43,663 bases of DNA from Bacteroidaceae bacterium (GCA_017936265.1 JAGBFX010000036.1:1-43663), one strand, 5' to 3'; counted from the first letter of the stretch, positions 14,200-24,562 are shown. The notes: a model not told the origin generated them from the sequence alone. A program made the numbers and translations.

Positions 14200-17100
14200 T
14201 TACTTATCCTTATGCTTTAGCTGCTCCTCCTGCTTGTGCTCCTTCCAGTATTCGTTGAGCTCGCGCTGTTTCCTTATTCTCCTGCGCTTGTTCTTAACAC
14301 CGTTTGCAGCGAATATACTGTACATAGCTGGCACGTAAATCATGGTCATGATAGTAGATATCGTAAGACCACCGATTACGGCAATACCGAGCGGACGCCA
14401 CATCTCGGCACCTACACCCTGGCTCACGGCCATAGGAATCATACCGAGGATTGTGGTACAGGTTGTCATGAGCACCGGACGCAGACGGCTCTTGGCTGCA
14501 CCCACGCAGGCTGCAATGATACCCAGACCACGTTCACGCAACAGCATGATGTAGTCGATGAGCACGATACCGTTCTTCACGACCATACCGATAAGCATGA
14601 TACCGCCGAGCATTGACATGATGTTCAGGTGAGAACCGGTAATGAAGAGTCCGAGCAATACACCGCTCAATGCAAACACTACCGAGAACATTAGGATGAA
14701 CGGATAGGTCAGTGACTCGAACTGTGATGCCATCACGATGAACACAAGTACAAGGATGATGATGGCAAGCTGTCCAAGGTCGCGGTTCGACTCCTGCTGG
14801 TCCTCATAAGAACCGGCAACCTGAATGGCGATACCTGTGGGAATCTCCATCTGCTCTATGATGCTCTGACCATATGTCACACCGTCACTGAGCGCGGCAC
14901 CTGCAGCCATTACGGCATCAACGGTAACGATACGCTCACGGTCCTTACGCTCGATGGTAGGAGGCATGTCATTCATGACGACCTTACCTACCTCCCTGAG
15001 GCTTATCAGACCATTGCTGCCTATGAGCTTGATGTTCTCTATGTCATTGATGCTCTGACGTGCCTCGGGGTTGTAGCGCACCTTTACGTCATACTCCTCA
15101 CCGTCCTCGCGGTAGTATGTCGCTAGGGCGCCGTTGTAACGGTTGCGGATGTATGTGGCAGCAGTGCTCAGGTTCAGTCCGTGCATAGCCAATTTCTCGC
15201 GGTCGAATTCTACACGGTACTGTGGCTGGTAATCGCTTCGGCTGATGTTAACCTGAGTGATGAGGTCGCTCTTCTTCATCTCATTTGCAAACTCTTTTGC
15301 AAGGCGGTCTGTCTCTTTGAAGTCGTATCCGTAGATTTCGAATGTAGCCATACTCTGACCACCCATGCCTCCGCCCTGTCCGGTAGAGATGTTCGACTTG
15401 GCAATCTCGGGGAACTCCTTCACGTCGGCGCGCATCTGGTCGCAAATCTCATCGATAGACAGTTCACGCTGGTCGGACGGCACGAACGACATGTTGAAGC
15501 TGATGATGTGTGAACCGTTGTCGCTGAGTGAGGCGAAAGTATTGTTCTCATCGGCCTGACCCACAGTGAAGTTACATGCCTTTATGTCTTTACCGTAACG
15601 CTCTCTCCAGATGTTTGTCAGCTTCAGAGCTATATCTCTTGATGTATCGATGCGTGTACCTACAGGCAACTCAATCTTCGCACTTGCGCGGGCGCTGTCA
15701 TTTGCAGGGAAGAACTCGCTCTTGATACCCTTTGCGCAGAGAAGGCTGACTGCGAACAGGCCGAAGCAGCCTGCAAGTACTGTCCATCGGTGGCGTACGG
15801 CCCAGTTGATGATTGCTGCGTAGCCGTTGTCGATAGCATCGAGTACCTTCTGGATAGGCCTGTATATAAGGAGGAAAATCTTGCTCTGCTTCTTCTGCAA
15901 CTTGAGCATCTTGGCACACATCATAGGTGTCAGTGTCAATGAAGCCACAAGAGAGATGAGCATGATGATACACATCATCCATCCGAGCTGTTTGAAGAGC
16001 ACGCCGGCCATACCGGTAACCATTGTCAGCGGGAAGAACACGGCGAACATTGTCAATGTAGATGCCATAACCGATACACCCACCTCATTCGTTCCGTGGA
16101 TAGCGGCGTTTTGCGGGCTTGAACCACGCTCGATGTGTGTTGTCACGTTCTCGAGCACCACGATGGCGTCATCCACAACCGAACCGATAGCGATACTCAA
16201 ACAAGAGAGTGAAATCATGTTGATTGAACCGCCTGTCGCATACAGGTAGATGAATGATGCGATGAGCGAGAACGGAATTGTGATGGCGATGATGATAGTC
16301 GCCCTCCAGCGTCCGAGGAAGATGAACACCACGAGCACCACGAACACAAGCGCGTCCATGATTGTTCCCGAAAGGGTATCAACTGTCTGAAGAATGTTTT
16401 CTGATGTGTCGACGATGATGTCAATCTTTACGTCCGAAGGCAAACGCTTCTGAAGCTCGGGAAGAGCATCGCGTATAGCCTGTGAGATAGCGACGGAGTT
16501 ACCTCCTGACTGCTTCTGTACGATAATCATCGCACCCTGCTGGCCGTCGGTGTATGTCTCCTGTGCGCGCTCCTGCACGTTGTCGTGTATTGTAGCGACA
16601 TCCTTGAGGAACACGTTCACACCGTTGAAGTTGCCCACAACGATGTCATACATCTCTTTGGGGTCGCTGAACTCGCCCTCGACACGCAGTGCGTATGTGT
16701 TGTTACCGATGTCGAATGTACCGCCGGGAATATTGCGGTTCTCGGCGCCGATGGCAGCACTTACCGACTCTACCGGTATGTTGTATGCCTCCATCTTGGC
16801 AGGGTCCATGTAGACGTTGATTTCGCGCTCAGGCGCACCCGATATTGATACTGTTCCCACACCGTCGATACGTGCAAGCGGGTTTACCACGTTGTCGTCA
16901 AGAATCTTGTACAGCGCTGCCTGGCTCTCCTCAGCCTTTACCGAAAGCATCATGATAGGAATCATATCGGTAGAGAACTTGAAGATAATCGGGTTGTTGG
17001 CATCATCGGGCAGAGCCGATGCAACCATGTCGAGCTTGTCGCGTACATCATTCGTGAGGTCATCGATGTCATATCCGAACTCGAACTCGAGTGTGATTAC

Positions 17101-17367
17101 CGATACGTTCTCACGTGAGTTACTTGTAATATGCTTGAGATGCTCAACAGAGTTGAGTGTGTTCTCCAACGGACGCGATACGTTGTTCTCGATATCCTCG
17201 GCACTCGCACCGTTGTAATATGTAAACACCATAATGGTGTTTGTCTCAATGTCCGGCATCAGGTCGATGGGGAGTTTTGAGAATGAAAAGACACCAAAAA
17301 GAGCAATCGCCAAAAAACAGAGCGATGTCATAATCGGTTTCTTTACCGCACTTTCATATATACTCAT
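14200..17367 (-). CDS. RND efflux pump inner-membrane transporter (HAE-1/AcrB type)
   Basis: 1055 residues, the normal length. It starts MSIYESAVKKPIMTSLCFLA, the usual first cytoplasmic segment and membrane helix. Two homologous halves each have a large periplasmic loop and a set of membrane helices. The proton-relay residues are present: D399-D400 in SIAIGSVVDDAIVVLENV and K931 in GMVVKNGIVLIDY, followed by the SRLRPVLMT segment. These are typical of drug/hydrophobic-compound pumps of the HAE-1 family rather than metal pumps. The C-terminal tail is very basic and acidic (KNKRRRIRKQRELNEYWKEH). It is encoded 32 bases after the membrane-fusion gene in the tetR-tolC-mfp-rnd operon. Confidence 0.95.
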   Translation of the reverse strand: MSIYESAVKKPIMTSLCFLAIALFGVFSFSKLPIDLMPDIETNTIMVFTYYNGASAEDIENNVSRPLENTLNSVEHLKHITSNSRENVSVITLEFEFGYDIDDLTNDVRDKLDMVASALPDDANNPIIFKFSTDMIPIMMLSVKAEESQAALYKILDDNVVNPLARIDGVGTVSISGAPEREINVYMDPAKMEAYNIPVESVSAAIGAENRNIPGGTFDIGNNTYALRVEGEFSDPKEMYDIVVGNFNGVNVFLKDVATIHDNVQERAQETYTDGQQGAMIIVQKQSGGNSVAISQAIRDALPELQKRLPSDVKIDIIVDTSENILQTVDTLSGTIMDALVFVVLVVFIFLGRWRATIIIAITIPFSLIASFIYLYATGGSINMISLSCLSIAIGSVVDDAIVVLENVTTHIERGSSPQNAAIHGTNEVGVSVMASTLTMFAVFFPLTMVTGMAGVLFKQLGWMMCIIMLISLVASLTLTPMMCAKMLKLQKKQSKIFLLIYRPIQKVLDAIDNGYAAIINWAVRHRWTVLAGCFGLFAVSLLCAKGIKSEFFPANDSARASAKIELPVGTRIDTSRDIALKLTNIWRERYGKDIKACNFTVGQADENNTFASLSDNGSHIISFNMSFVPSDQRELSIDEICDQMRADVKEFPEIAKSNISTGQGGGMGGQSMATFEIYGYDFKETDRLAKEFANEMKKSDLITQVNISRSDYQPQYRVEFDREKLAMHGLNLSTAATYIRNRYNGALATYYREDGEEYDVKVRYNPEARQSINDIENIKLIGSNGLISLREVGKVVMNDMPPTIERKDRERIVTVDAVMAAGAALSDGVTYGQSIIEQMEIPTGIAIQVAGSYEDQQESNRDLGQLAIIILVLVFIVMASQFESLTYPFILMFSVVFALSGVLLGLFITGSHLNIMSMLGGIMLIGMVVKNGIVLIDYIMLLRERGLGIIAACVGAAKSRLRPVLMTTCTTILGMIPMAVSQGVGAEMWRPLGIAVIGGLTISTIMTMIYVPAMYSIFAANGVKNKRRRIRKQRELNEYWKEHKQEEQLKHKDK

Positions 17368-17399
17368 ATCACTAAATTTTTCTGTTGTTATTCAATGAA

Positions 17400-18428
17400 T
17401 TATTCAATAACCTCTACCTCGGCACCATCGGAAAGGTAGGTCTGGCCTGCGATAACCACCTGACTGCCGTTCTCGACGCCCGAGATGAGCTCGTAACGGT
17501 CGCCGAGACGCTGTCCCAACTCTACCTTGTTGTTCTTAACCTTGCCGTTCTCATATGTGTACACATAGTAGTCTCCGCTGCCGGCCTGCTTGATTACGGC
17601 CACGTCGGGCACTACGACACGGCTCTTTGTACCGAAGTTGATTGTCGCTCTGCCGTACATGCCCGGGCGCACGCTTGCATCCTTGTTGTCGAGTTTTATT
17701 TCAACGGGGAATGTGTGTGTAGCAGCGTTGATTGTGGGGTATACAATGCTTACCTTGCCGTTGAACTCCTTGTCGCCGTATGCTTCGAAGTTGAGCTTTA
17801 CGTCAAGGTTCTTGTTTGTGACAGCATAGAGTGATTCGCTTACGTTGACCTTCATCTTCACCGGTGAAATCTGCTCAACGACAAGGATCGGCTGACCGCC
17901 GTACATGTCGCCGTTGTCATAGTTACGCTTTGTGATGACACCGTCAATAGGGCTTACGAGAACAGTGTTCTCAAGACGGTTTGCAAGGCTCTTTCTGTTT
18001 ACCTCGAGTTGTGTCTTGGCATTGTCATACTCGGCCTTTGATGCGCCGCCTACCTTGTACAGCTCCTCAACGCGCTTGAAGTCGATAGTCTGGTTCTCTA
18101 CCTGAAGTTTCAACTGGTCGAGGCTGCTTGCATCAAGGTTGACCAGCTGCTGTCCTTTCTTTACGTAGTCGCCCACCTCAACGAGAATCTTCTCGATGCG
18201 GAGCGGTGAGTTTGGAATGATGTTGTTCTTCACTTCAGCCTCAACTGTAGTGGTGTATACCTCGCTCTGCATAACCTCCTCGGCTTTTACGGTAGCAATC
18301 TTTACCTTTGGCTTTGCCTGTTCTACGGCACTTGCCTGCTGAGCACCTTCTTTCTCTGTCTCTGAGCTGCCGCATGAACTCAAGAGAGCCACAGCGAGCA
18401 TTGCGATGAATGTCAGATTCTTTTTCAT
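17400..18428 (-). CDS. RND efflux membrane-fusion (periplasmic adaptor) lipoprotein
   Basis: 342 residues. The N terminus MKKNLTFIAMLAVALLSSCGSS is a lipoprotein signal with acylated Cys at residue 19. Typical adaptor domains follow: a lipoyl half-domain (EKILVEVGDYVKKGQQLVNL), a short alpha hairpin (DQLKLQVENQTIDFKRVEEL...LANRLENTV), the second lipoyl half (VLVSPIDGVITKRNYDNGDM), a beta-barrel domain (VKMKVNVSESLYAVTNKNLD...PVEIKLDN...VRPGMYGRATI) and a membrane-proximal domain ending VIAGQTYLSDGAEVEVIE. It joins the RND pump to the TolC-like channel. Gaps of 15 and 32 bases to its neighbours indicate one operon. Confidence 0.93.
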   Translation of the reverse strand: MKKNLTFIAMLAVALLSSCGSSETEKEGAQQASAVEQAKPKVKIATVKAEEVMQSEVYTTTVEAEVKNNIIPNSPLRIEKILVEVGDYVKKGQQLVNLDASSLDQLKLQVENQTIDFKRVEELYKVGGASKAEYDNAKTQLEVNRKSLANRLENTVLVSPIDGVITKRNYDNGDMYGGQPILVVEQISPVKMKVNVSESLYAVTNKNLDVKLNFEAYGDKEFNGKVSIVYPTINAATHTFPVEIKLDNKDASVRPGMYGRATINFGTKSRVVVPDVAVIKQAGSGDYYVYTYENGKVKNNKVELGQRLGDRYELISGVENGSQVVIAGQTYLSDGAEVEVIE

Positions 18429-18443
18429 AGATATATTTTGTTT

Positions 18444-19763
18444 TTATTCTTTACCCAATACTTTGTTTAACTCTGATTTAGCTACAAGGTAGTCATAGAT
18501 TGTGTTGTTGTATGAGAGCTTTACGTTGGTGAGTGACACCTGCGAATTTGTAAGCTCAAGGATTGTTCCGCGGCCCACGTCGTAACGCTTCTGGCTGATT
18601 TCGAGCCCCTTCTGTGCAAGTTCCACAGCATTCTTGTTGCTCTGGAGCTGCTCGGCGCTCTTTGTCATGTTGTCTATGTAGCTCTGTGCCTGCATGCCAA
18701 GCATGCGCTCAGTGTTTATTCTTGTCTCGGCAAGCTGGTACTGCTGTATCTTGTTGCTCTTCAGCTGAGTCTGGTTGCTTGCCTTGAAGATTGGAATATT
18801 CAGCGAGAGCGTCAATGATGAGGCGTTGCTCCAGTTGAACTTGTTTATCTCCCAGTTGGTGTTCGACATTGACTGGTACTGGTAGCTGCCCACAAGTGAA
18901 AGAGTTGGAAGGTATGACGTCTTCATGAGCTTGCGCTGTCTGCCCAGTAGCTCACCCTGCATGTCAATCTGACGGAGTGAAGAGTTGTTGCTCAGGTCAA
19001 TTTCGTTGTTTGCAGCCATTGTCATTTCGGCCTCGTGGTTCTTGAGGTTGTCATCAATGACAAGGTCTATGTCGGCTGTTATTCCCATGAGTACCTTCAA
19101 CTGCAGCTTGGCAATCTCCACTGCGTTCTTGCCGCTTACGACCGATGGCCATGCGCTGTTCTTCTGTACCTCGGCGCTGATTTTGTCATATTCGCTCACT
19201 CTTCCCTGCTCATACATTGCATTCACAATGTTGAAGTTTGTCTCGGCGAGCTTGTAGTTCTCGTTCAGCACGTTGTATGAGTCCTGTGCAAGCATCAGCT
19301 GGTAGTATGCCTTTGTCACCTGGTTCACAAGGTCAATTTTGGAACCGCGGCTTTTCTCCACTGCAAGCTGCAGGTCGCTCTTGGTAAGGCTCATTGTCTG
19401 GTATACAGCGGGAGCATAGAGTGGCAATGATACCTGGAGCGCTCCGTTCCATGTGTTAGAGTCATCCATACCCATCTTGAAGCTACCCATGCTGGTCTTG
19501 ATTTCCGCAACCTTGATGTTGTAGGTCACGCTTCCGGTCAGCGATACTGTAGGGAGCAGGTTCTGCCATGCCTCAGTCTTGGATACCTCTTTCAATTCAA
19601 TCTCTTTCTCTGCAACCTTCATCGTCGGGTTCTCGCTTAGTGCAAGTTCAATTGCCTTGTCGAGAGTGAGGTGCATTGTTGGTGCGGCCTCCTGAGCGTT
19701 TGCCGTAAAGGCAAACAGTGTCAGCAGCGCCATCACTGTTCTTAATCTCATTTTCAGGTTCAT
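18444..19763 (-). CDS. TolC-like outer-membrane efflux channel
   Basis: 439 residues with a signal peptide (MNLKMRLRTVMALLTLFAFT, cleaved near NAQ; MRLRTVMALL could also be the start). Two repeats of the outer-membrane efflux family are visible: LDKAIELALSENPTMKVAEK at the beginning, and the second half with NAVELAQKGLEISQKRYDVG followed by LELTNSQVSLTNVKLSYNNT near the end. Long coiled helices and short strands fit the channel-tunnel fold. It is encoded 12 bases after tetR and 15 before the adaptor gene and would be the outer-membrane exit of the pump. Confidence 0.92.
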   Translation of the reverse strand: MNLKMRLRTVMALLTLFAFTANAQEAAPTMHLTLDKAIELALSENPTMKVAEKEIELKEVSKTEAWQNLLPTVSLTGSVTYNIKVAEIKTSMGSFKMGMDDSNTWNGALQVSLPLYAPAVYQTMSLTKSDLQLAVEKSRGSKIDLVNQVTKAYYQLMLAQDSYNVLNENYKLAETNFNIVNAMYEQGRVSEYDKISAEVQKNSAWPSVVSGKNAVEIAKLQLKVLMGITADIDLVIDDNLKNHEAEMTMAANNEIDLSNNSSLRQIDMQGELLGRQRKLMKTSYLPTLSLVGSYQYQSMSNTNWEINKFNWSNASSLTLSLNIPIFKASNQTQLKSNKIQQYQLAETRINTERMLGMQAQSYIDNMTKSAEQLQSNKNAVELAQKGLEISQKRYDVGRGTILELTNSQVSLTNVKLSYNNTIYDYLVAKSELNKVLGKE

Positions 19764-19775
19764 AATAGATGTTTA

Positions 19776-20435
19776 TTATTTTGTTATCTCGTTCTTGTTA
19801 AGGTACTCTTCAATAATCTCCTGTCCTTTGATGGTCGATATCCCACGCAGGTAGAAAAGGATGAGTGTACGTCCCAATTCATCGGGTGTATATCGGCTCA
19901 GCTCGTTCTTCTCGTCCTTCATGTTGGCCGTGAATATTGTCTGCAGGTCGCGACGCAGGATGAAAAGAAGGATTTCAAAGTTCGCATCTTCGCGGAACAG
20001 TCCTTGTGTACGTCCCACTTCCATCCAGGCTATGAACTTCTGGTCGTTCTTGTGGTCCTTTTCATTATGCATCTTCAGTATGTCGGGGTAACGTTCAAGG
20101 TCCTTGAAGAATCTTATATTCATATTCTTGAGGCCTTGGAAATAGAGGGAGTATAGTCCAAGAATTATGTCAAGCACATGTTTCGCCCCACGAATCTTTA
20201 TCTTTGCCTTGTCCCTCGTCCGCCTGTTATGCAGCTTGAGGGTCTCGAGCAACAACTGTTCTTTATCGGCGAAGAGTTCGTAGATAGTGCGTTTGGAGAT
20301 AGATAGTGCTTGTGCGATGTCATCCATTTTCACATCCTTGATTCCTCTTTCAGCAAACATCTCCAATGCCTTCTCGACAATAATTCTGTAGACCTCTTCT
20401 TTAGTATGTTCTTCTTTGGTTTTAGTGTGTTCCAT
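19776..20435 (-). CDS. TetR-family transcriptional regulator of the efflux operon
   Basis: 219 residues from ATG 20435. The DNA-binding part is classic TetR_N: YRIIVEKALEMFAERGIKDV, then MDDIAQALSISKRTIYELFA and DKEQLLLETL. The ligand domain (about 75-219) is helical and ends GISTIKGQEIIEEYLNKNEI. The start is set by the promoter: TTTG-N19-TATCTTTG ends only 8 bases before this ATG, so the longer frame (ATG 20468) would begin upstream of the transcription start. It heads the tolC-mfp-rnd operon and probably represses it in response to a pump substrate; autoregulation is likely because it is the first gene. Confidence 0.93.
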   Translation of the reverse strand: MEHTKTKEEHTKEEVYRIIVEKALEMFAERGIKDVKMDDIAQALSISKRTIYELFADKEQLLLETLKLHNRRTRDKAKIKIRGAKHVLDIILGLYSLYFQGLKNMNIRFFKDLERYPDILKMHNEKDHKNDQKFIAWMEVGRTQGLFREDANFEILLFILRRDLQTIFTANMKDEKNELSRYTPDELGRTLILFYLRGISTIKGQEIIEEYLNKNEITK

Positions 20436-20443
20436 ATCGGTTG

Positions 20444-20474
20444 CAAAGATACTGCGAAAACTTTTCACGGCAAA
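20444..20474 (-). promoter_or_regulatory. Consensus promoter of the tetR-efflux operon
   Basis: Minus strand: TTTG (20474-20471), 19 bases, TATCTTTG (20451-20444). The ATG follows at 20435, so the transcript would have a leader of zero to a few bases. Confidence 0.75.
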
Positions 20475-20616
20475 AAAGTTTTTATGATATATTGCGGAAA
20501 AATTTCAATATTAATTTTTTTTAGTGTTTGTAAATAAAACAGAACCGCGATTATGGAAAAATGTGTCTCAAAAATAAAATTTCACTGTTATGGATTCCTT
20601 GGCATTGCTGCAAAAG

Positions 20617-20648
20617 AAGCAGCGATGCACGTCAGTACATCGCTGCTT
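20617..20648 (-). terminator. Terminator after the secA operon
   Basis: Arms AAGCAGCGATG (20617-20627) and its complement (20638-20648) form an 11-bp stem with a 10-base loop. On the minus strand it is followed by CTTTTGC, and lies 17 bases past the stop at 20665. Confidence 0.75.
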
Positions 20649-20664
20649 TCTGTCAAGAAAAGTG

Positions 20665-21099
20665 TCACTCTTCGAGCAGTTTCTTAAGGAACTCGTTCAT
20701 CTCTTCATCGAAACCTTCGAGAAGTCCTTCGCTGAGGATGAGCGTGTCATCATCCACAATCAGCAGGTCTACGATATCCTCCCCTTCATCATCGGCAAGT
20801 ACAAAGGAGTATGGCTTCACGATGTTCAGGCTATCGAACTTGCCGTTCTCCTGCATCCTGCCCAGCAGGGTACGCAGCTCTTTCTCGAATATTTCCTCAT
20901 CATGTACTCCCTCCCACTCTATAATATGTACGCGCGCAAGGGTGTTGTCATCATCATCGTTGATGATCAGCTCGCCGTTTTCGCCGTTCACATGCATGTG
21001 GAAGTCCGTTACTCTTGTCTCCTCTGCAGTGACAAAATTCATGGTCATCTTCCCGATGGTCTCCTGTAGTCTGCTCTGTGTTTCTCTGCTAAGTGACAT
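20665..21099 (-). CDS. Acidic cytoplasmic protein of unknown function, linked to secA
   Basis: 144 residues, strongly acidic, no signal peptide or membrane segment. Helix at the start (SRETQSRLQETIGKMTM), then strands with runs of acidic residues (ELIINDDDDNTLARVHIIEW, LADDEGEDIVDLLIVDDDTL) and a helical acidic end (GLLEGFDEEMNEFLKKLLEE). The alternating strand/helix order is reminiscent of the YbjN/T3SS-chaperone-like fold, but I cannot assign a family. It is encoded 33 bases after secA on the same strand and before a terminator, so it is likely co-transcribed. A chaperone-like or export-related role is inference from position and acidity only. Confidence 0.75.
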   Translation of the reverse strand: MSLSRETQSRLQETIGKMTMNFVTAEETRVTDFHMHVNGENGELIINDDDDNTLARVHIIEWEGVHDEEIFEKELRTLLGRMQENGKFDSLNIVKPYSFVLADDEGEDIVDLLIVDDDTLILSEGLLEGFDEEMNEFLKKLLEE

Positions 21100-21132
21100 A
21101 TCGCTTATGTTTTATTGTTGCTTAAACTGCTT

Positions 21133-24100
21133 TTAGATGTTCTTGCCGCAGCAGTTCTTGAACTTCTTGCCGCTGCCGCAAGGACATGGGTCGTTGCGAC
21201 CTACTGTCTTGGCCGCGCGTATCGGCTCGCGCTTTGCGTTCTCGCGTGTGTCCTGGCGTGCAGCAGCCTGCTGATGCGGGTCGTTCAGGTCGACCTTTGT
21301 CTCGTTGTACTGCTGCTTTGGCCTGTTGGCACCCTGCTCGGGTGCAACCGAGACATTAGCCGGCTGCTGCTCCTGTACATCAAGCTGGCAGCGTGTCAGT
21401 ATCATCACGCTCTGGTCGTTGATTTTGCCTATCATCTTGTCGAACAGTGTAACCGACTCTAGTTTGAAGATGAGCAGCGGGTCTTTCTGTTCGTAGCTTG
21501 CATTCTGTACCGAGTGCTTCAGCTCATCGAGGTCGCGCAAGTTCTCCTTCCATGCGTTGTCTATGGTGTGGAGCAGTATGGCCTTCTCGAAACACTTGAT
21601 TATTTCCTTGCCCTTGGACTCATATGCGAGCTTCACATTTACAGGAATATTGTATTTGTGGCGGCCGTCGCTTATGGGTACATACACGCTCTTGTCGTGT
21701 GTCTCGGGGCGGGTAGTGTAGAGGTACTCGAAGAACGGCAATGCCTGTGCTGCCATGCGTTCGGTGCGCTGCTTGAAGTTCGCCATTACAGCCTCGAAGC
21801 ATACCTCGGCCTTCTCCTCGTTGTACTTCTTGTTGAACTCCTGCTCGCTCAGCGGCATCTCGGTAGCCATCAGACGGAGCATCTCCATCTTGGCATCCTC
21901 GTAGAGGAAATTCTCCACGATGTTGTAGCAACGGTCCCAGATTGTGTTTACAATGTCCATGCCTATGCGCTCTCCCATGAGTGCGTGGCGACGCTTGGTG
22001 TATACCACGGTACGCTGCTTGTTCATCACATCATCATACTCAAGCAGGCGCTTACGGATACCGAAGTTGTTCTCCTCGACCTTCTTCTGGGCACGCTCGA
22101 TTGATTTTGATATCATCGAGTGCTCAATCATGTCACCCTCCTTGAATCCCAGACGGTCAAGCGTCTTCGCAATGCGGTCAGAACCGAAGAGGCGCATGAG
22201 GTTGTCCTCGAGCGACACGAAGAATACCGATGAACCCGGGTCGCCCTGACGGCCGGCACGTCCGCGCAACTGGCGGTCGACGCGGCGCGATTCGTGGCGC
22301 TCGGTACCGATGATGGCAAGACCGCCCGCATCGCGTACCTCCTTGCTCAGCTTGATGTCGGTACCACGACCCGCCATATTGGTGGCAATGGTAACGGTGC
22401 CCGAGAGACCCGCCTTGGCAACGATGTCCGCCTCCTTCTGGTGGAGCTTGGCATTGAGCACGTTGTGCGGTATCTTGCGTATGGTAAGCAAACGGCTGAG
22501 GAGCTCTGAAATCTCGACAGATGTCGTACCTACGAGCACGGGGCGTCCCTCCTTGACAAGCTTGTCAATCTCTTCAATGACGGCATTGTACTTCTCGCGC
22601 TTTGTCCTGTAGATGCGGTCGTTCATGTCGATGCGCGCAATCGGGCGGTTTGTCGGAATGACAACCACATCGAGTTTGTATATATCCCAAAACTCTCCTG
22701 CCTCTGTCTCGGCAGTACCGGTCATGCCGGCAAGCTTGTGGTACATACGGAAATAGTTCTGCAACGTGATGGTTGCGAATGTCTGCGAAGCTGCCTCTAC
22801 CTTCACACGCTCTTTGGCCTCGATGGCCTGATGCAAACCGTCCGAGTAACGGCGGCCCTCCATGATACGGCCTGTCTGCTCATCCACAATCTTTACCTGT
22901 CCGTCCTCTGTAACGACATACTCTACGTCGCGGTCGAACATGGTATATGCCTTGAGCAACTGGTTTATGGTGTGTACACGCTCCGACTTGATGGCATAGT
23001 CGGTAAGCATCTGCTCTTTCTTTTCGTTCTTCTCCTCGGGAGTGAGTGTGGTATCGCTCTCGAGCTCCGACATCTGTGTGGCGATGTCGGGGAGCACGAA
23101 GAAGTTGGGGTCTGAAGTGTTGCCCGATATCAGCTCGATACCCTTGTCTGTGAGGTCTACGCTGTTCATCTTCTCCTCGATGACAAAGTAGAGCGGCTCA
23201 ATGGCCTCGGGCATGCGGCGGTTGTTCTGCTCTATGTAGTACTCCTCGGTCTTGAGCATGCCCATCTTCACGCCCTGCTCGCTAAGCAGTTTGATGAGCG
23301 GCTTGTTCTTGGGCAATGCCTTGTGGCTGCGGAAAAGTGCTAAGTAGCCCTCGGCAACCTCATCCTTGTTGTCTGAATAAATCTTTGTACGTGCCTCGGC
23401 AAGCAACTGTGTAGCCAGTCTTTTCTGTGCCTCGACAAGACGTTCCACCAGCGGACGGTACTCCTCGAACATCTGGTCCTCGTTGCGTGGAACAGGGCCT
23501 GAGATGATGAGCGGTGTACGTGCATCGTCAATGAGCACCGAGTCGACCTCATCGACAATGGCGTAGTTATGCTGACGCTGTACCATGTCGCTTGGCTGTA
23601 CGGCCATATTGTCACGCAGGTAGTCGAAGCCGAACTCGTTGTTGGTACCGAATGTGATGTCGGCAAGGTATGCACGGCGACGTGCATCCGAGTTGGGCTG
23701 ATGCTTGTCGATGCAGTCCACGCTGAGTCCATGGAACATGTAGAGCGGTCCCATCCACTCCGAGTCACGCTTTGCAAGGTAGTCATTCACGGTTACCACG
23801 TGTACACCGTTTCCGGTAAGTGCATTAAGGAACACAGGCAGGGTCGCAACGAGTGTCTTACCTTCACCTGTCGCCATCTCGGCAATCTTGCCCTTATGGA
23901 GTACTGTACCGCCGAACAGCTGTACATCGTAGTGAATCATGTTCCATACGGTGTCGTTACCGCCGGCCTGCCAATGGTTGCGGTATATAGCCTTGTCGCC
24001 GTCGATGCTTACAAAGTCGAACTTTGCAGCCAGTTCGCGGTCAAAGTCATTGGCCGTGACAATGACGGTCTCGTTCTCGGTAAAGCGGCGTGCACTGTCC

Positions 24101-24444
24101 TTCACGATTGCAAAAGCCTCGGGCAAAGCCTCGTCAAGTGCCTTGTCGAGCACCTCGAGCACCTCCTTCTCCAGCTTGTCAATCTGGTTGAAGATCGATT
24201 CTCTCTTCTCAAGTTCCGTATCCTCGATTTTTGCCTTTAGTTCAGCTATTCTTGCACGCAGTTCAGTAGCGCTGCCTTGAATCTTCTCCTTGAGCGCTGC
24301 CGATGCGGCACGCAACTCATCGTTGCTAAGTTCCGAGATTCGGGGGTACACAGCCTTTACCTTGTTTACCCAAGGCTGAATCTCGCGCATGTCTCGGCTT
24401 GCCTTGTTGCCGAAAAGTTTGCTTATAAATTCGTTAAAACCCAT
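21133..24444 (-). CDS. secA: Protein translocase ATPase SecA
   Basis: 1103 residues from ATG 24444 ([20 protein letters not shown]). An upstream in-frame ATG at 24480 falls within the promoter region and is not used. Walker A is GEGKT (193-197), the Walker B/DEVD region reads [20 protein letters not shown], and the second ATPase half has [15 protein letters not shown] and [20 protein letters not shown]. The preprotein cross-linking and scaffold domains lie between and after. The C terminus ends in the zinc motif [14 protein letters not shown], the SecB/ribosome contact tail. SecA drives secretory proteins through SecYEG. Bacteroidetes SecA proteins are long (about 1100 residues), so the length is normal. 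Confidence 0.98.
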   Translation of the reverse strand: MGFNEFISKLFGNKASRDMREIQPWVNKVKAVYPRISELSNDELRAASAALKEKIQGSATELRARIAELKAKIEDTELEKRESIFNQIDKLEKEVLEVLDKALDEALPEAFAIVKDSARRFTENETVIVTANDFDRELAAKFDFVSIDGDKAIYRNHWQAGGNDTVWNMIHYDVQLFGGTVLHKGKIAEMATGEGKTLVATLPVFLNALTGNGVHVVTVNDYLAKRDSEWMGPLYMFHGLSVDCIDKHQPNSDARRRAYLADITFGTNNEFGFDYLRDNMAVQPSDMVQRQHNYAIVDEVDSVLIDDARTPLIISGPVPRNEDQMFEEYRPLVERLVEAQKRLATQLLAEARTKIYSDNKDEVAEGYLALFRSHKALPKNKPLIKLLSEQGVKMGMLKTEEYYIEQNNRRMPEAIEPLYFVIEEKMNSVDLTDKGIELISGNTSDPNFFVLPDIATQMSELESDTTLTPEEKNEKKEQMLTDYAIKSERVHTINQLLKAYTMFDRDVEYVVTEDGQVKIVDEQTGRIMEGRRYSDGLHQAIEAKERVKVEAASQTFATITLQNYFRMYHKLAGMTGTAETEAGEFWDIYKLDVVVIPTNRPIARIDMNDRIYRTKREKYNAVIEEIDKLVKEGRPVLVGTTSVEISELLSRLLTIRKIPHNVLNAKLHQKEADIVAKAGLSGTVTIATNMAGRGTDIKLSKEVRDAGGLAIIGTERHESRRVDRQLRGRAGRQGDPGSSVFFVSLEDNLMRLFGSDRIAKTLDRLGFKEGDMIEHSMISKSIERAQKKVEENNFGIRKRLLEYDDVMNKQRTVVYTKRRHALMGERIGMDIVNTIWDRCYNIVENFLYEDAKMEMLRLMATEMPLSEQEFNKKYNEEKAEVCFEAVMANFKQRTERMAAQALPFFEYLYTTRPETHDKSVYVPISDGRHKYNIPVNVKLAYESKGKEIIKCFEKAILLHTIDNAWKENLRDLDELKHSVQNASYEQKDPLLIFKLESVTLFDKMIGKINDQSVMILTRCQLDVQEQQPANVSVAPEQGANRPKQQYNETKVDLNDPHQQAAARQDTRENAKREPIRAAKTVGRNDPCPCGSGKKFKNCCGKNI

Positions 24445-24477
24445 ATATAGTAATTCTTTTATTTTCGCATTGAAATG

Positions 24478-24485
24478 CAAAGTTA
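24478..24485 (-). promoter_or_regulatory. -7 element of secA
   Basis: TAACTTTG on the minus strand (24485-24478). Transcription would start near 24470, about 26 bases before ATG 24444. No clear -33 TTTG at 19-20 bases upstream. Confidence 0.5.
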
Positions 24486-24562
24486 GTGATAAAATACTGA
24501 AATCCTTATATAAAAAAGGGAAAAACTCCCCTTTTATTGAAGTAAATTACAAAAACAGTGCC

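Noticed and set aside
23569-24240. 223-codon open frame on the plus strand within secA
   Set aside because: Antisense shadow of the conserved SecA ATPase domain; no independent evidence.
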